DNA from: Phoronis australis
Taxonomy: Eukaryota; Phoronida; Phoronidae
Assembly (NCBI GenBank): GCA_002633005.1
Contig: NMRA01000297.1
Location: 211,337-275,336, forward strand
Direction of reading: 5' to 3'
Length of the DNA: 64,000 nt
How positions within the stretch are numbered: the stretch's first letter is position 1; every line of letters starts with the position of its first letter. The translations under genes were made by a program, and so were the position numbers. Below are positions 34,908-47,339 of the stretch, piece by piece. The notes under the pieces were generated by a model, which was given only the letters and a program-made list of their open reading frames with translations, was not told where the DNA came from and ran no database searches.

Positions 34908-35700
34908 TGTTTATACCACATTATTAGCCTCGAATGGTCAATACAACCGTGTAATAACCCATTTAGTTATCTCACTAGTAAAATAACATTTTGGCGGGAA
35001 CCGACGCCCGTTTCGAACCCTGGCAGCAAGAATTTCGAGTCATCGACTTTAACACTGCACCACTCAGCGGCTGACATCGAACTTGAAAATAAAATATTTA
35101 AATGAGCACGCGCAAGAATCACATGTTCAACAAAGGGCGTTGTTACCGACACTCACAGGCTATGAAAAATAAAATAATTTCCATAAAAACGATATTTTAA
35201 TCCAGTGAATTTTTTCTCTCATGTTCTCTCACTTGTAAATCACCGATATCCAATTTGATCGCGGATATCGTGTTGTCGGGATCCTTTCACTTGAACATTA
35301 TACTCAGTTACCAGTGGTAACCTACTTTAGCAGACTATATTTTTCCGGTCGAAGCTTAGCGTGATAAAATGTGTGGTAAGCTATAATAGTTGCTAAACCT
35401 TAATTTATAGATTCACTTGTTTAAATTTTCAATTGGTTTTCTTAAAAGGTCACGACCTCCGACCCCCGGCCTCTGACATGGAAAGTAGTTACAAAGCCGA
35501 GGCCAGTCGAGAAAGGTAGATCGATTCATTGTAAGATTTCTCGTTCAGTATGTGGTATAAATAGATTATTTCATATTCTCAGTCGTTATCCCCCTTAACT
35601 AGAGCCCTCGTGAATTTTGGAGAATCATCGCCCTCGGGGCTGACGCCACTCTGGATCTAGAATACGGGGGATTACCTCTTCACCGTGTAATAATCTATAT
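34908..35700 (+). repeat. Dispersed repeat copy (pair with 42957-43680)
   Basis: About 700 aligned bases share long blocks: cctcgaatgg, acattttggcggga, taaatcaccgat, ccaatttga, gcttagcgtgataaaatgtg, aaaaggtcacgacctccgac and gtcgagaaaggtagatcgat. Both copies run in the same direction. This copy has an extra segment of about 109 bases (34998-35106) containing a tRNA-like sequence. No coding domain. Probably a noncoding transposable element of unknown class. Confidence 0.85.
35001..35075 (-). repeat. tRNA-Ser(CGA)-like sequence, probably SINE-derived or a decayed tRNA
   Basis: On the minus strand this reads GCCGCTGAGTGGTGCAGTG, then TCGATGACTCGAAATTC and CAGGGTTCGAAACGG. The last part fits a B box, the first resembles the D-arm/A box of serine tRNAs, and ACTCGAAAT would be an anticodon loop with CGA. 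The acceptor stem does not pair well, so a functional tRNA is unlikely. It lies in a segment absent from the sister repeat at 43.0 kb. Confidence 0.5.
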
Positions 35701-35704
35701 TTAT

Positions 35705-36729
35705 CGCTTTATTTGTTACGTATCGTTACCTGGACTATCTGAAGTAGTCAAATTCTCCAAGGACACAAATTGCTAAGGCGCTCGATAGGCGAACACTCTG
35801 AATGTTCTTGGCCGTCGGACAAAGGATTGGTGTTCAATGAAGCACTTCCGGTTTATAGAGACTAATCTTAACGACACTACAAAACCGACCAATTCAATCT
35901 GGTGCATCAGTACTTCCTCCATGACAAGGAATAATTCCGGGCCGGTTTTGTTGGAGCAGGAATAAGTCGTCTAGTTCGGTGTTGTTTGTTTTCAGACAAA
36001 CAAATAGAAAAATGTGCCAGTGCAGTGCACACGTACTTAGTCACACTTCGTGGCAGAGACAGTGCGACGAGGAAACGTACCGGAACGTGGTTTGTCACTT
36101 TTTGTTGCCATTTCTGTTCATACAACTTGTAGCAAAAGAGACTGGAAAATAAAAAAATAGAAGACTGGTGTAGTTTTCATAAAAAGACCCAATCTCAGGA
36201 CTGTATTATAGTCATGTAAAACGGTCACTTTCAGAGAAACACAGTTCCTCTGATAACTACGTTTTATCAGGCCACCCTCGACAATGCAGCGTTATTTGGT
36301 GGAAGAAGAATGAGCGTTCTTTTCAGACATTTCAACTTCTCCGAGCTTAAGTAAGAAACTTGGTCTTACGCTCCACAAACTATTTCCTAAACATAATTAG
36401 ATCTTACTACAGTAAAGTCTCTAAGAAAATACACATAACTGTTAGTTACGGGTATAATTTCTTTAAATGTTTTTTGACTGTGAAGCACTCATGGTTCACA
36501 TTTTCATCAACTGAGAAGCATGGCCAAATTTCTGTCTTAGGTGTTAGGTCACTTTCCTGCAACAGACCGCAGGTAAGTTGAGACTAATGGATTTTTAATG
36601 CAAAGTTGTCCAGTAAAACCTATTAACTTTGGTCAGGACCAGAATGTCCGTTTTAACGCTACGACGTGTTTATTACTACTGCAGAGGCAACGCTGCATCG
36701 TATGTTGAGTGTCAAAACTACATTTCATG
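35705..36729. other. Intergenic, no gene recognised
   Basis: The open frames at 35907-36125 (minus) and 36360-36581 (plus) carry no motif I can identify, and no repeat was seen. Confidence 0.45.
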
Positions 36730-37036
36730 CAATGGCGGATCTAGGATACCATAAGGGAGGGGGCAACATGTTGTCTCGGGCAAGTGGGCAAAGCGCGATT
36801 GTATATGCAGCGCAGGCCCGAATGATGCCGAGCCGGACATGTGAATCTTCTGTCCGGTAAATCTACCACTGGACTAAAAAAAAAACGGAACGGTGCAATC
36901 TAGGGTCTGAACTCCCCTTTCTCTGCTACTGGTCCTATTTCCTCACGCTTACCGCTGTTGCTGTTCCGTTTTGCTTGCGGCAACCAGCCAAGGTGGGAAG
37001 GCCCGGGCCCCCTGCCCCCCCCTAAATCCACCTATG
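36730..37036 (-). mobile_element. Miniature inverted-repeat element, CATAGGCGGATTTAGG family
   Basis: The ends are CAATGGCGGATCTAGG and CCTAAATCCACCTATG, matching the 14768-15107 element in opposite orientation, including ggataccataa next to one end and the C run next to the other. The flanking octamers (atttcatg and ttatggga) differ, so the target duplication is lost or an end was altered. 307 bp, noncoding. Confidence 0.8.
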
Positions 37037-37468
37037 TTATGGGAAATCGAATACTGTATAGGAAACAACTTTTTCAAGTTGTGTCGCTTTTGCTAGTATA
37101 AGTATTTTCGTTTGGGTAAAATGCAAACTCATAATTTTATTACGCCTATTCTAGATTTTGTCGGACCTTTTCTGACAATTTCTCAGATTGAAATTTAAAT
37201 GTTGTCAATAGATGTCGACACCGTATGGTACAAAGACGACGAGCACACCTTCCCACTGCCGCTAGATGGCGAGACCGTCTTTTCCACGAGTAGGCTCGCC
37301 TAGAACAGATGAACAATATTTCGTGGAAATCGACGACGTTTCATGTTTCCGCTGAAAAATTCTTCTTCGTCTTACTAGACCAAACTGTTAGACGTCACAC
37401 CGAAGGCAATAATATTATTAAACCAATAAGCAATTGAAAGAAGGTGCATACTGCACATTAAAACCAAA

Positions 37469-37550
37469 CAAGTCCACTGTCTTGTTTCTGTGAATGGTCT
37501 GAGCCGCTACAAGTCCACTGTCTTGTTTCTGTGAATGGTCTGAGCCGCTA
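37469..37550. repeat. Perfect 41-bp tandem duplication
   Basis: Two adjacent identical 41-base units starting caagtccactgtcttgtttc (37469-37509 and 37510-37550). Identity without mismatch indicates a very recent event or an assembly duplication. Confidence 0.95.
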
Positions 37551-39382
37551 ATCCTATGATGAAAGGCAGCAACAGAGGGAGCATTAACAGTGTCTGGATT
37601 GAGATTGCTCCACAAACTAATGGTGAGTGGGAAGAAGCTCTATAAATGAAAATTTTGCGTCACGGACGAATGGAAACCGGTTGTTTTAAACTTTAATTTT
37701 GTAACTTGAAGCGACTATAATCTTACGAAGCGAATTTTTTACTTAAGCCACTTTCCGCTATAAAAGAATTTTGTGAAACGTACAGTGCATTCTTTCAGAA
37801 ACCTCAAAATGCAACCTGAAACAAAACGGTATACATGTAGTAGAGAGGTTTCACAAAGCGCAGTTAAACAGAGATTGTTCATCTCCGATTGACTATACTT
37901 CAAATTCACGCGACGGACATTAAAATACATAGCGATATGAATTAACCGATTAAAAATCTGTAGCTTAACTAAGTTTCAGTTGTCTTGAGAAGTGCTTGTG
38001 GGTTGAGAATGCTACAAAACCCTTTGTCTTTTTCAGACACTCGATTTGCACGTGAGGAAAGGGCCCATCTCTACTTCGGTGTGTGTCGGCAGCCAAAAGC
38101 CTGTGATAACTAGTGTACACCCTAAAGAAGCGGAAGTTGACATTGCGTGAGGTAAATGGCTGTTCTTTCGAGTCCAACCTGGATATTAAATCTCAAAAAT
38201 CTGAAAATAATTAATCACAGAGAAGTAGAAAAAACATTAGGGAACAAGTCAATACAAGAGTCGTCTGACGAAAGAGTATAAGTTTTTTCGGAAAACTACA
38301 TGTAGGTTCGAAACATGAAAAGTAAATTTGACAAAATTGCGGCGATCGTGTTACAGATTAGGTATATGCTGAATGCATGGTTACGTTCATTCTTTTAAAT
38401 TGTTGATAAAAATGCTTTCTACACGAACTACGTCATCTGCTCGTATTTTGACGAGTTGAATATATATTTGACTGTGGTGACTCATTGCATTTTGCTGTCA
38501 TGTGCAAGTCACACCTGGTTTAATTTGTTGATCAAGAATATCAACATAAAGCATAGCCTAGGCCCTGGTAGTGAGGTAGGGACTACCGGGACTAACAGTT
38601 GATTTGGCATTGATCTTCAAGAATAATTGATGTTATTAAATATATTTTTATTAAAATAAATAACCAGGCTGGTAATTGAAACTAAAAATTGTTTGACTAC
38701 CAATTCTGCTTTCTAGGTTTTAATAATTCCTACATCTATTTCATGTTTTAAGTTTTAAATATCAATCTGGACCAAGTTGAATTCCAAAATTAAAACACCT
38801 GTTTCGTTCGCACAAAGCATATCCTGAAAAAATAACCCATGTAGTTTTAGAGCTTAATTTCAGTTAACTGGACAGAGCAAGCATAGTTATCACATTTCCT
38901 CGTTCATCTAATTGGAAAGGTGCCTGTGCTTCTGAGAGGGGAATTTTTTCGCGGAGTGAGGGGGAATTCTACCTCCTGATCACCATCAATAGCACCCCCG
39001 CCATGTTGCAAGCTCTCATAGGCTCTGTCTCAAGTAGCATTATGTGCTCTTTCAAATAGTCACCTGTGTGGTTACAGGTGATTTGAACTTCGAGGGGAAA
39101 TTTTCATTTATTTTAAGTAAATTTTTAGGCTTCGTGGGGGGCGGGAGATTTCACGCGATTTTTCAATATTTTTAGAGCAGAATAGGGCCAATATTCGGCC
39201 TCAAATCGAGGGATTGAGGGCCCTGTCCTTTTAGGAAAGAAATGCATCATGTTTCAACTCGTAGTCATGAAAACACAGCCTGGCTGGCCGAAGATTCGCT
39301 GGTCGTTGCTGTGATGCTCGGCGGCAACTGAGATGCGACAAAATGTGATCAAACTTTCGAAAAAAAATTTCATTTTTACCCA
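37551..39382. other. Intergenic, no gene recognised
   Basis: AT-rich, with no repeat array and no convincing coding frame. The frames at 37739-37930 and 37965-38177 show no domain. Confidence 0.45.
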
Positions 39383-39529
39383 GAAATATATTCCTTCGTC
39401 GCGGCGTATGGCAACGACCCAACGCTTACGAATCTCAATGTCTTTAAGGATTGTGAAAAATACAGTTGAATGTCCGTATTTTTTATTGCCGTTCGAGCAA
39501 GGTGGAACACAAGTATGCCGATTAGCCAT
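39383..39529 (-). CDS. THAP-domain N-terminal exon (possible gene start or remnant)
   Basis: The frame from ATG 39529 reads MANRHTCVPPCSNGNKK, then KDIEIRKRWVVAIRRDEG. The N-terminal Cys pair, the tryptophan and the IRRDEG block are typical of THAP fingers. The frame continues to YFW where GTAAAA could be a splice donor at 39382. In the read-through sequence an AAEHHSNDQRIF stretch resembles a damaged CSEHF continuation. I found no clear second exon, so this may be a live first exon or a decayed copy. THAP domains bind DNA. Confidence 0.5.
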
Positions 39530-41390
39530 TGAACGGAGCAATCGTAGTGAGCCTCGGTTTGGAGCGCGCTTCTTGTCTGCGTGAATTAGGCGTATTACCA
39601 CGCCTGTCATGCCAGTCACGTGATAGGATTGTTTCACTGCTCAGGGACCCGTTTCATGGGACTCAAGACTTTATTGTAAATCAGAATTATCTGAAGCTCT
39701 TACATTTACCAAATAAAGGTTAAGTCATGAAATTGTTAGCACTATTCTGTGGAAATAATTTGTACACATTTTTAGTAGGTAGCAACTCGAGGAAATATTT
39801 TTATAAGTAGTTACGTGGACCGTAAGACAAAATTTCTGTCTTTTAAGACTTAAAAATCCAAGTCCCTTCCGTGAAACAAGCCTCTAGATACATGCTTTAG
39901 TTGCCTCGCGCAATGAGGCCTCGAAATGTTGCTGGTAAAATGAGTCGAATTTTTCCCGGATTCTTCCACACTCACAACGGAATGCAGACTGTTAGGCTTC
40001 GATTGGCTACTTCCACGCCTCTCATGTCAGTCAACACTGTTGTCGTGCCTTTCCATTGGCCAGATAAAATGCTTGAAACTCAACCTAACGATCTCCCGCA
40101 CTGCTATTTATTTGCGTTTGTGTTACAAGAGCGTGCCTTAGTGAACTTTAAAAAGTTCACATGCCACGCCCCTGTAACACAAACGTCAGAAAGTCGTCAT
40201 ACCTTAATATGCAACTGTCACGACTACTAGCTAAAATTTTTCCTGTGGTCTTAGGTCGCTGTTCGATCAAACGTTGTATCCCAACAAACAAATAGAAATT
40301 GGAAAAACACGTTGGCAATGACATAGTGTGGCCTCAATTTCTAGAATCTAGAGAAGAATTTGAGGTTTCGCCTCCTCTCTAACACCGGGGCAGTCGTGAA
40401 TTTGTGGTTTTGGGGAGAACAATAACAAATTAGCACTTTTAACGTTTATTTTGCTTCTGAATTTTCCGCTGGATATAACAGGGCAAAGTCGTGGTTTTGT
40501 TGAACTTTTATCCGCGAGAAACGCCATCAAGTGCGCTTTCTGCAAGTTCTGCAGTTTTGTCAGGTGTTCCGAGGCAGAGATGTAGCAAGGGCTTTTATTG
40601 AACCACCTTTGTAATTTCGACGAGATTAACCACTCGATCTGTGGTCTGACTAAACAAGTAACTGTCTCGACATCTAACGAAGACAAGAACAAGCTAGATG
40701 CAAGACTGTTGTTGTTTTACCAACTTTGCTAATTTATAAAATATTTGAATAATATTTTTGAAAATCCAATGTATAGTGTGGTATTGTTTTAGTTGCTCAC
40801 CTTTTCAAAACAGAAAATTATCTGAGACTAGAAAAAGTGACAGAATATTTTTGTTTAATCATTGCTTCGCAAATTGTGGTTTCAAAACGTTCCTTGAGAA
40901 TGAGTGCCTTTGTTCAGCTTTTTCAATAAAAAAATAAAAATACGGGACCTTGATTGAAGTTGACGCAGTCGGTTTTTTCGGTAGGCACAGGTGTCATGAG
41001 ATCCTAACAAGCAGTGCTTTTTGCCTAATTTCGCTCGACATCAAATTTCACTGTGTCCATTTTTATTCCACTAAAATTTAAAATGAAAAGAAAATACGGA
41101 AAATGATCGGCAGTTTTAAAAAGATATATGGATTTTGAGGAAAGAGAAAATGAAGAAAGTTCAGGACTTCTCAATAACTTAATTCCCGGAATTCCAACAT
41201 CATGACGTAATCTTCTCTAGACGAATGCAGCGTTGCACTTGGGAAGTTAGCACGCTTTTGAAAAAGTCGAATTGGGCATTCTCACCTGACAATGTTTAAG
41301 CTAAAATAGCTCACCCTTAAGTCGACGACCTCCATTTTTTCAATATTCTGTCGCAAATATTTGGAACATTTATTACAAAACAACAAAGAA
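39530..41390. other. Intergenic, no gene recognised
   Basis: Two fairly long frames (39901-40230 plus, 109 residues; 40348-40692 minus, 114 residues) lack recognisable motifs. The minus frame ends near an AG-rich region with no clear splice sites. Left unassigned. Confidence 0.4.
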
Positions 41391-41391
41391 A

Positions 41392-41660
41392 GCATTCTAG
41401 CGGAGTGTGTTAGTATTAAAATCTATTGAACTCTAACATGCTAGCGGAGTTTGTTACTATTGAAGTCTATTGAACTCTAACATTTCTAGTGGAGTGTGTT
41501 AGTATTAAAGTCTACTGAACTCTAACATTCTAGCGGAGTGTGTTACTATTAAAGTCTATTGAACTCTAACATTCTAGCGGAGTGTGTTAGTATTGAAGTC
41601 TACTGAACTCTAGCATTCTAGCGGAGTGTGTTACTATTAAACTCTACTGAACTCTATAAT
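41392..41660. repeat. Minisatellite, 44-bp unit, six copies
   Basis: The unit is close to attctagcggagtgtgttag followed by tattaaagtctattgaactc and taac, repeated six times with a few substitutions. Alternating TTAGTATT/TTACTATT variants suggest a higher-order dimer of two units. Confidence 0.95.
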
Positions 41661-41664
41661 TCAA

Positions 41665-42955
41665 GGTGCTCAAAATCGTGAAAAAGTTGACGCTGAAGTA
41701 TCACTAAACCTTAAAACATAAAAATTATATCGTGCTATAATATTTTTCCATTTTAAAAAAGACACGACTTCAGTATTCATAAAAACTTTACATTTTGCCG
41801 GAAGCGTACCAAAAAATTTAATTCGTGACCATCATTTTTTGCAGATTTGTAATAGGCAAAGATAAACCAATGACAAATTAAAGTGGTGTCGAACCCCCTT
41901 AACGTTGAAATTTCGTTAGGGGCAGTATGATTGGTATATACCATTTGGAAAAGCTTAATCTAAACTTAATCTGTGTTACAAACGCTCTTACTGACGAACT
42001 GTAGCTCCAAGAAAGACTTCGCGTGTCAACTAATAACATTTTAAGACAGCGACTTAATTATCTTCATCAGTGAAAGCAGATTTTCCACTTAATTAATTTT
42101 CAATCACAAATTAATTAAGAGGATTATGACATTATTATACTCTGCAATTAGGCATTTATACATTTGCGGGCTAGCTTAGTTTTATTACACATGTAGGCAC
42201 GTGTGGCTGTCGCATTGGTACGCGAGTGATTTAGAAGTCTCGAGAATTAACGTCAAACATTCATTGACGTGAAATAAGAACAATTAAATTCTATTTAGTA
42301 GTCACAGTTACTTAGAGTTTTTTCCTTTAACGCATCATTTAACATCTCTAATCGAAACGAATTAGTCTAAAAATGCGCCGAGAGAAATCAGTTTCATACG
42401 GAAATTGGCTCATCCATTTTGTTCGTCAAATTACTTATTGACAACAAGAAAAAGAATTGTACGCGTGTTGGGATTTAGTTGCTTGATAAAACACTTAGTG
42501 TTTTTTATAGTTTCCAAGGAATTTCTTGCCACAGATGTCTCTCATAGTACGTCATAAATGTAACTTCGCTATCAGAGAAGTTGAAAATCATTTCAGTTAA
42601 AAACACATTCTCCAATCTCGGTTGAAATGAATTGATTTCCGGACCCGTTTGTAAACAACACAGAGAGAGTAACTAGAAACATACCACACTGAATACATCT
42701 GGCAAGAGACTAAATTAGTATAGGTAAAACAGACACTGAGACATTTAACGAGAACTAATGACATCAAATTTGTCAATGACACAGACCCGGTGTGACTGCA
42801 GCGCAGCATATTGACAAATTTTCTATTTATTGCCATTAACTCAAAAATAGACGTGACTGTGTTTCTTGCAATGTTGACCTCTCTGTTCAGCATACACGGA
42901 TTACTTTCTAGTAGTATATTAAATGGGCAACGCTCAAAAACGCCCACTAAATATC
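41665..42955. other. Intergenic, no gene recognised
   Basis: Very AT-rich. The 136-residue minus frame at 42597-43007 overlaps the start of the dispersed repeat and has no recognisable domain. Confidence 0.45.
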
Positions 42956-42956
42956 C

Positions 42957-43680
42957 ATGTTTTATACCACAATATTGGCCTCGAATGGCAGATACAACCG
43001 TGTACAACCCATAAAGTTATCTCACTAGTGAGATAACATTTTGGCGGGAGCACGCGCAACAATCGCATGTTCAGCAAAGAGCATTGCACCGACATTTATA
43101 CGCTATGGAAAATAAGGCGCATAATTTCCATAAAAACGATATTTTAATTCAGTGAAATTTTTCGCTCGTGTTCTCCCACTAGTAAATCACCGATCTCCAA
43201 TTTGAATGCGGGTATCGTGTCTTCGGGATCTTTTGACTTGAGCATTACAGTCAGTTACTAGTAGTAACCTATTTTAGCAGACGATATTTTCCCGGTCGAT
43301 GCTTAGCGTGATAAAATGTGTAGTAATCTATAATAGTTGCTAAATCTTAATTTAGAGATTCACTTTATTTCTATTTCGTTCAAATTTTCAATTGGTTTTG
43401 AGTATAAGCATTATTTGACAAAAATAGCTCGGCTTTTCTTAAAAGGTCACGACCTCCGACCCCGGGCCTCTGACATAGAACGTACATGTAGTTACAAAGC
43501 CGAGGCGAGTCGAGAAAGGTAGATCGATTCATTGCAATGTTTCTCTTTCAGAATGTGGTATTTGGAGAATTATCACCCTAGGGTCTACCGCCCCTAGGGC
43601 TATAATTCTCCAAAATCCACTCGAGCTCTAGATAACGGGGGATAACGACTGAGAACATGTAATAATCTATATGTATCTAC
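42957..43680 (+). repeat. Dispersed repeat copy (pair with 34908-35700)
   Basis: Sister of the 34.9 kb copy, lacking the tRNA-like 109-base segment: cattttggcgggag is joined directly to cacgcgcaa. A local insertion gtataagcattatttgacaa near 43402 is unique to this copy. Confidence 0.85.
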
Positions 43681-43934
43681 TAGAATGTGTTGGAATTCAG
43701 TTCTCCCTAAATTTACAGCAGGTGTAACGCGGCACATGCGCTAGTTTCGACAGTCCATTCACAAGCATTCAACAACGTCTCAGTCAAATCGTACTTAATT
43801 TCGATACTAATTCTATCTTATTGCGACAAAGGTTCAATTGACCTTCTAAATAATTCTGTTAAGAAGTTTCTCCAAGTTTAGTCGTATATGACAGAGTTTA
43901 GTCAAAGTATGTCCAGTAGAATATAATGAAAGCA

Positions 43935-43996
43935 CATGGGCGGCGCAGCACTGGAAAAAGTGTGGGGGTATAATCCCCTAGCGCCCTATGGTACGC
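43935..43996. repeat. Small palindromic element, copy 1
   Basis: catgggcggcgcagcactgg, then a centre ggggtataatcccc, then ccctatggtacgccgtct. The two ends are imperfect inverted repeats. The same pattern occurs at 45087-45188, 58507-58570 and 58571-58626. Confidence 0.65.
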
Positions 43997-44984
43997 CGTC
44001 TGTGAAGCTACCATATGTGTTGCCTAAAAAAACGCCGAATAAAAGCCTTTTGTGTTCAACTGAACATTTATCGGGAGAATGAAAGAAATCATTTACTTTC
44101 AAAGAAGGGAATATGTGACTTGTGCAAAACTTGATGTTTGGCTTGGGTATGTTGTATAACAAGTGGCTTCAGGCTAAACCATGTTGTGATGTTGAAAATG
44201 TCAACTTTATAATAGGCGTATTTGCTCTTCAAAAGCAGAGTTAGCGCGTATCCTTTGAATTGAAATTGGGTATACTAAATCGCATGAAATTACCCTGAAG
44301 GCCTGACGACTGAAACTAACCGGCATTGACAAGTAACGTAATGGATAACGAAGGCCTTAAAGTGATGGCGTCTTGTAAGTCCTTCTCTTTAACTTGAGAA
44401 AAAGATGATCAAACTAAGTGACCTATATCAATAATTGAATTTTGACAGAAGGCGCGGGTTTATTGACCTTTTATGACGGAAATTTTGTCTTACTCTCCCA
44501 TTTCTGTATTACAGAATACATAATTAATTAAGTAATGCATACATTTTCTATTTACCGGTAACTATGAATACATTTTAAGAGTCTGAGAACGTGTACTGCG
44601 TTGTAGTGAGATAAAATTGTTTTTTTTTGGAAATAGACGGAATCCTATCATACTTATTAGCTATTTTCCATACTTTGTGAATCTCCTTAAAGTTATGTAG
44701 AGCATTATTGGCAAGTCTTTACAATTATCAAATTACATCTACAAAATTATAGAGCTTAACTCAACAAACGTATACATTTTCTGAAAACGAAATGAAGTTT
44801 TCTACAAAACATTAGCAAATAAAAAGAAACATTCATAACAAACAACAGGATTAATAACACGACCAAATTTCGTAAAATGTAAATGTTCAAATATCGCTAA
44901 AATTGTGTCATGGTTAACTGTTTTCCATTGTAGTTATACTAGATTCCGAATGCAATGGTAATATTCAAGACAAAAGCAGGCGAA

Positions 44985-45085
44985 CTGTTTTCGTGCGCCC
45001 GTAGGCCCGAGTTAAGCAATCATAGAGCGACGATGGATTCTTTTACGCACCAATGACGACGGTGCGCTCTTGAAATTATCCCTGG
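44985..45085 (+). repeat. Dispersed repeat copy 2 (see 17040-17215)
   Basis: Contains gagttaagcaatcatagagcg, caccaatgacgacggtgcg and ctcttgaaattatccc in the same order as copy 1. It directly abuts the palindromic element at 45087. Confidence 0.6.
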
Positions 45086-45086
45086 G

Positions 45087-45188
45087 CATGGGAGGCACAG
45101 CACTCAACCATGCCCATGAGCGGCGTAGCACTGAAGTAAGTGAGTGACTATAACCGCCTCCGCTCCCTATGGTGCATCGCCCATGCTG
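45087..45188. repeat. Small palindromic element, copy 2
   Basis: catgggaggcacagcact, then catgagcggcgtagcactg, then ctccctatggtgcatcgccc with a terminal catg. It appears to be two nested left ends and one right end. Confidence 0.55.
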
Positions 45189-45589
45189 AGTGCAAGTCTG
45201 TGTGAATTTTGGTACATGATATATAACAAGGCGACTTCGAACACATTGTTGTCATCAATCATAATTTAAGAGTTATAAGTGACCAAATATTTCATGCCTT
45301 TAATTCACAAAATGAGCATACGGATTCTAACTGAACTTAGTGTCCCAAAATTATGGTCTCGTAACGAAACGATTGAAAATAAAAATAACGTTAATATACA
45401 CAGAAATAATACAGCTGTAAAACGGAATACATTTTGGCAAACAACATTTATCACCGTGTTTACGTAATTCATGTAAAATTTTCCAATGATTGCATACTGG
45501 AACCTTGCATCGTTTGTAAAATGATATAAAAAGTGCGTGTGCGTGTGTATGTGACTGAACCATATATTATTTGTTATCGTTATCATCGT

Positions 45590-45735
45590 CATCGTCATTG
45601 TCATTGTTATGTTATTGTTATTACTATCATCATCATTATCGTTATTATTATTATTATTGTTGTTGTTGTTGTTGTTGTTATTGTTGTTGTTACTGTCTTT
45701 TGTTACCTTTATTGTTATTGTTATTATTTTTCAGT
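45590..45735. repeat. Trinucleotide microsatellite (ATT/GTT/ATC)
   Basis: Runs of TCA, TTA and TTG triplets, with a clean (GTT)n core near 45658-45678. The overlapping frames of repeated Leu, Ile or Val are low-complexity artefacts. Confidence 0.95.
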
Positions 45736-45810
45736 GTGTAGATTATTTCATTTCCGACGGAATAAAACGATTTCTGGGGAATGCAACTTTAGAAGTATTT
45801 CGTTTGGGAT

Positions 45811-45860
45811 ATATAGTGAAAATATAGTGAAAACATAGTGTAAATATAGTGAAAAATATA
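45811..45860. repeat. Short tandem repeat (atatagtgaaa)
   Basis: Four to five imperfect units of 10-11 bases (atatagtgaaa, catagtgtaa). Noncoding. Confidence 0.8.
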
Positions 45861-47215
45861 TCTGAGAAGGTTATATTGACTCAGTAAAATGGATTGATCA
45901 AAATCCATTTGGAATTAGTGTTCGTTGTGCCTAATTTACTGTAATGTATAGCTCATCTGCTAGTAAGACAAAAAATCTTTGCCATTGAAAAAAGAAAACC
46001 GTGCAGTGTTAAGATCTTTTTGATAAAAACAGAACGTGCATGTTAGTCGTAAGTCTTGCGTTGTTCCATCAGACTGTAGTTGTGGTAACACTGCCGTCTC
46101 TCACTCCTTGGGTGGTTAAATGGAGAGAGGACATTATAATTGTTGCGAATGGTATTCAAATTAGCCGTATGGTAAGTATATCACAGAGGCAGGTGGACTA
46201 GGCAATATTAGGAAATTTGGATTTGATAAATGATTTTTCAAGACTGATCAAGATACTTCAAATGCCTCGTTTCATCCATTGGACCCGGTGCGGTACTAAT
46301 GCATCTGTCCTCAATCACGCGGTTCCAGACTTTGGAAAATCGGTTTGTCTTCACTACAGTTGGTAACATTCGTCGCAATCGTATTGCGGCGATTCACGGT
46401 GAATTTATTTTAAATTGCCAGAAATCTGCCCTCGATTACTACAAATAAAATTTTTTATTACTCAACGTTGTTGATAACTTTGCTGTCAATTTATTATCCT
46501 ATGAATGACTGGTGATATCGGTTTACTTAAATACTTGCATTAGCATGTTTAAATAAATACGTATTTCTTATGGGAACCTGAGATCATTTACTCTGTCAAT
46601 CAGCACACGCACTATGCATGCGTATAGTCTTCCTGACTACAGCTTAATCGCCCGATGATTTGTATAAGTTTCAAAGTTTATACAAACGATAACTACTTCA
46701 ATCTGTTCCGGTGTACACGTACGAACAATTTAGTGTAAACTGTCGGCTAACTCTGACATAAATGGCTACCACACACGTTGCTGTTCGTGTTCGTGTCTTG
46801 TGGTACACGTTGAGTGGCGAGAAAGCGTGAATGGAACGTTTTTAGAGTGTTAACATTTTTATGAGTCTGTCTTTTTAAGTTGTGCGGTGATTAAGGAAAA
46901 CATTCAGAAGCCATTGTTTTAAGACGTGCAATGACAGGAAACATAGGCCTGAGAGTGGGAACCGATGGGAACGTTGCATACATCATGAGGAAGACAAAAT
47001 TTTTATTTAAAACACAAACGTTCCGTTGTCCTCAATTTAAGTTTGTGTAACTCACAACGAAACATTTTTAACAGGCGTATCGCTTAATTCCCCCATATAG
47101 GCTTGTGTATTACCATAGATTAAATGCTACGAGGTGACTTAATGAATGACATAACACAGCAACTTTATTTGAGTGAGTATAAAACCGCGTCCCGTCCTAG
47201 AAGCGAACTTTGGAT
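45861..47215. other. Intergenic, no gene recognised
   Basis: No frame above background and no repeat array seen. Confidence 0.5.
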
Positions 47216-47339
47216 TTAGAATATTAACCGCTATAAAATAGGTTCCAACTTGGTCCCTAGAAGTGCTTTCTGGTCTCAACTTGGTCCTTAGAAGTGCTTT
47301 TTGGGCTCAAAGAACTTACAGTTTCTTGAGAACGTGCTC

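Noticed and set aside
40348-40692. 114-residue minus-strand frame
   Set aside because: Reasonably varied composition but no recognisable domain; a transposon or gene fragment cannot be supported.
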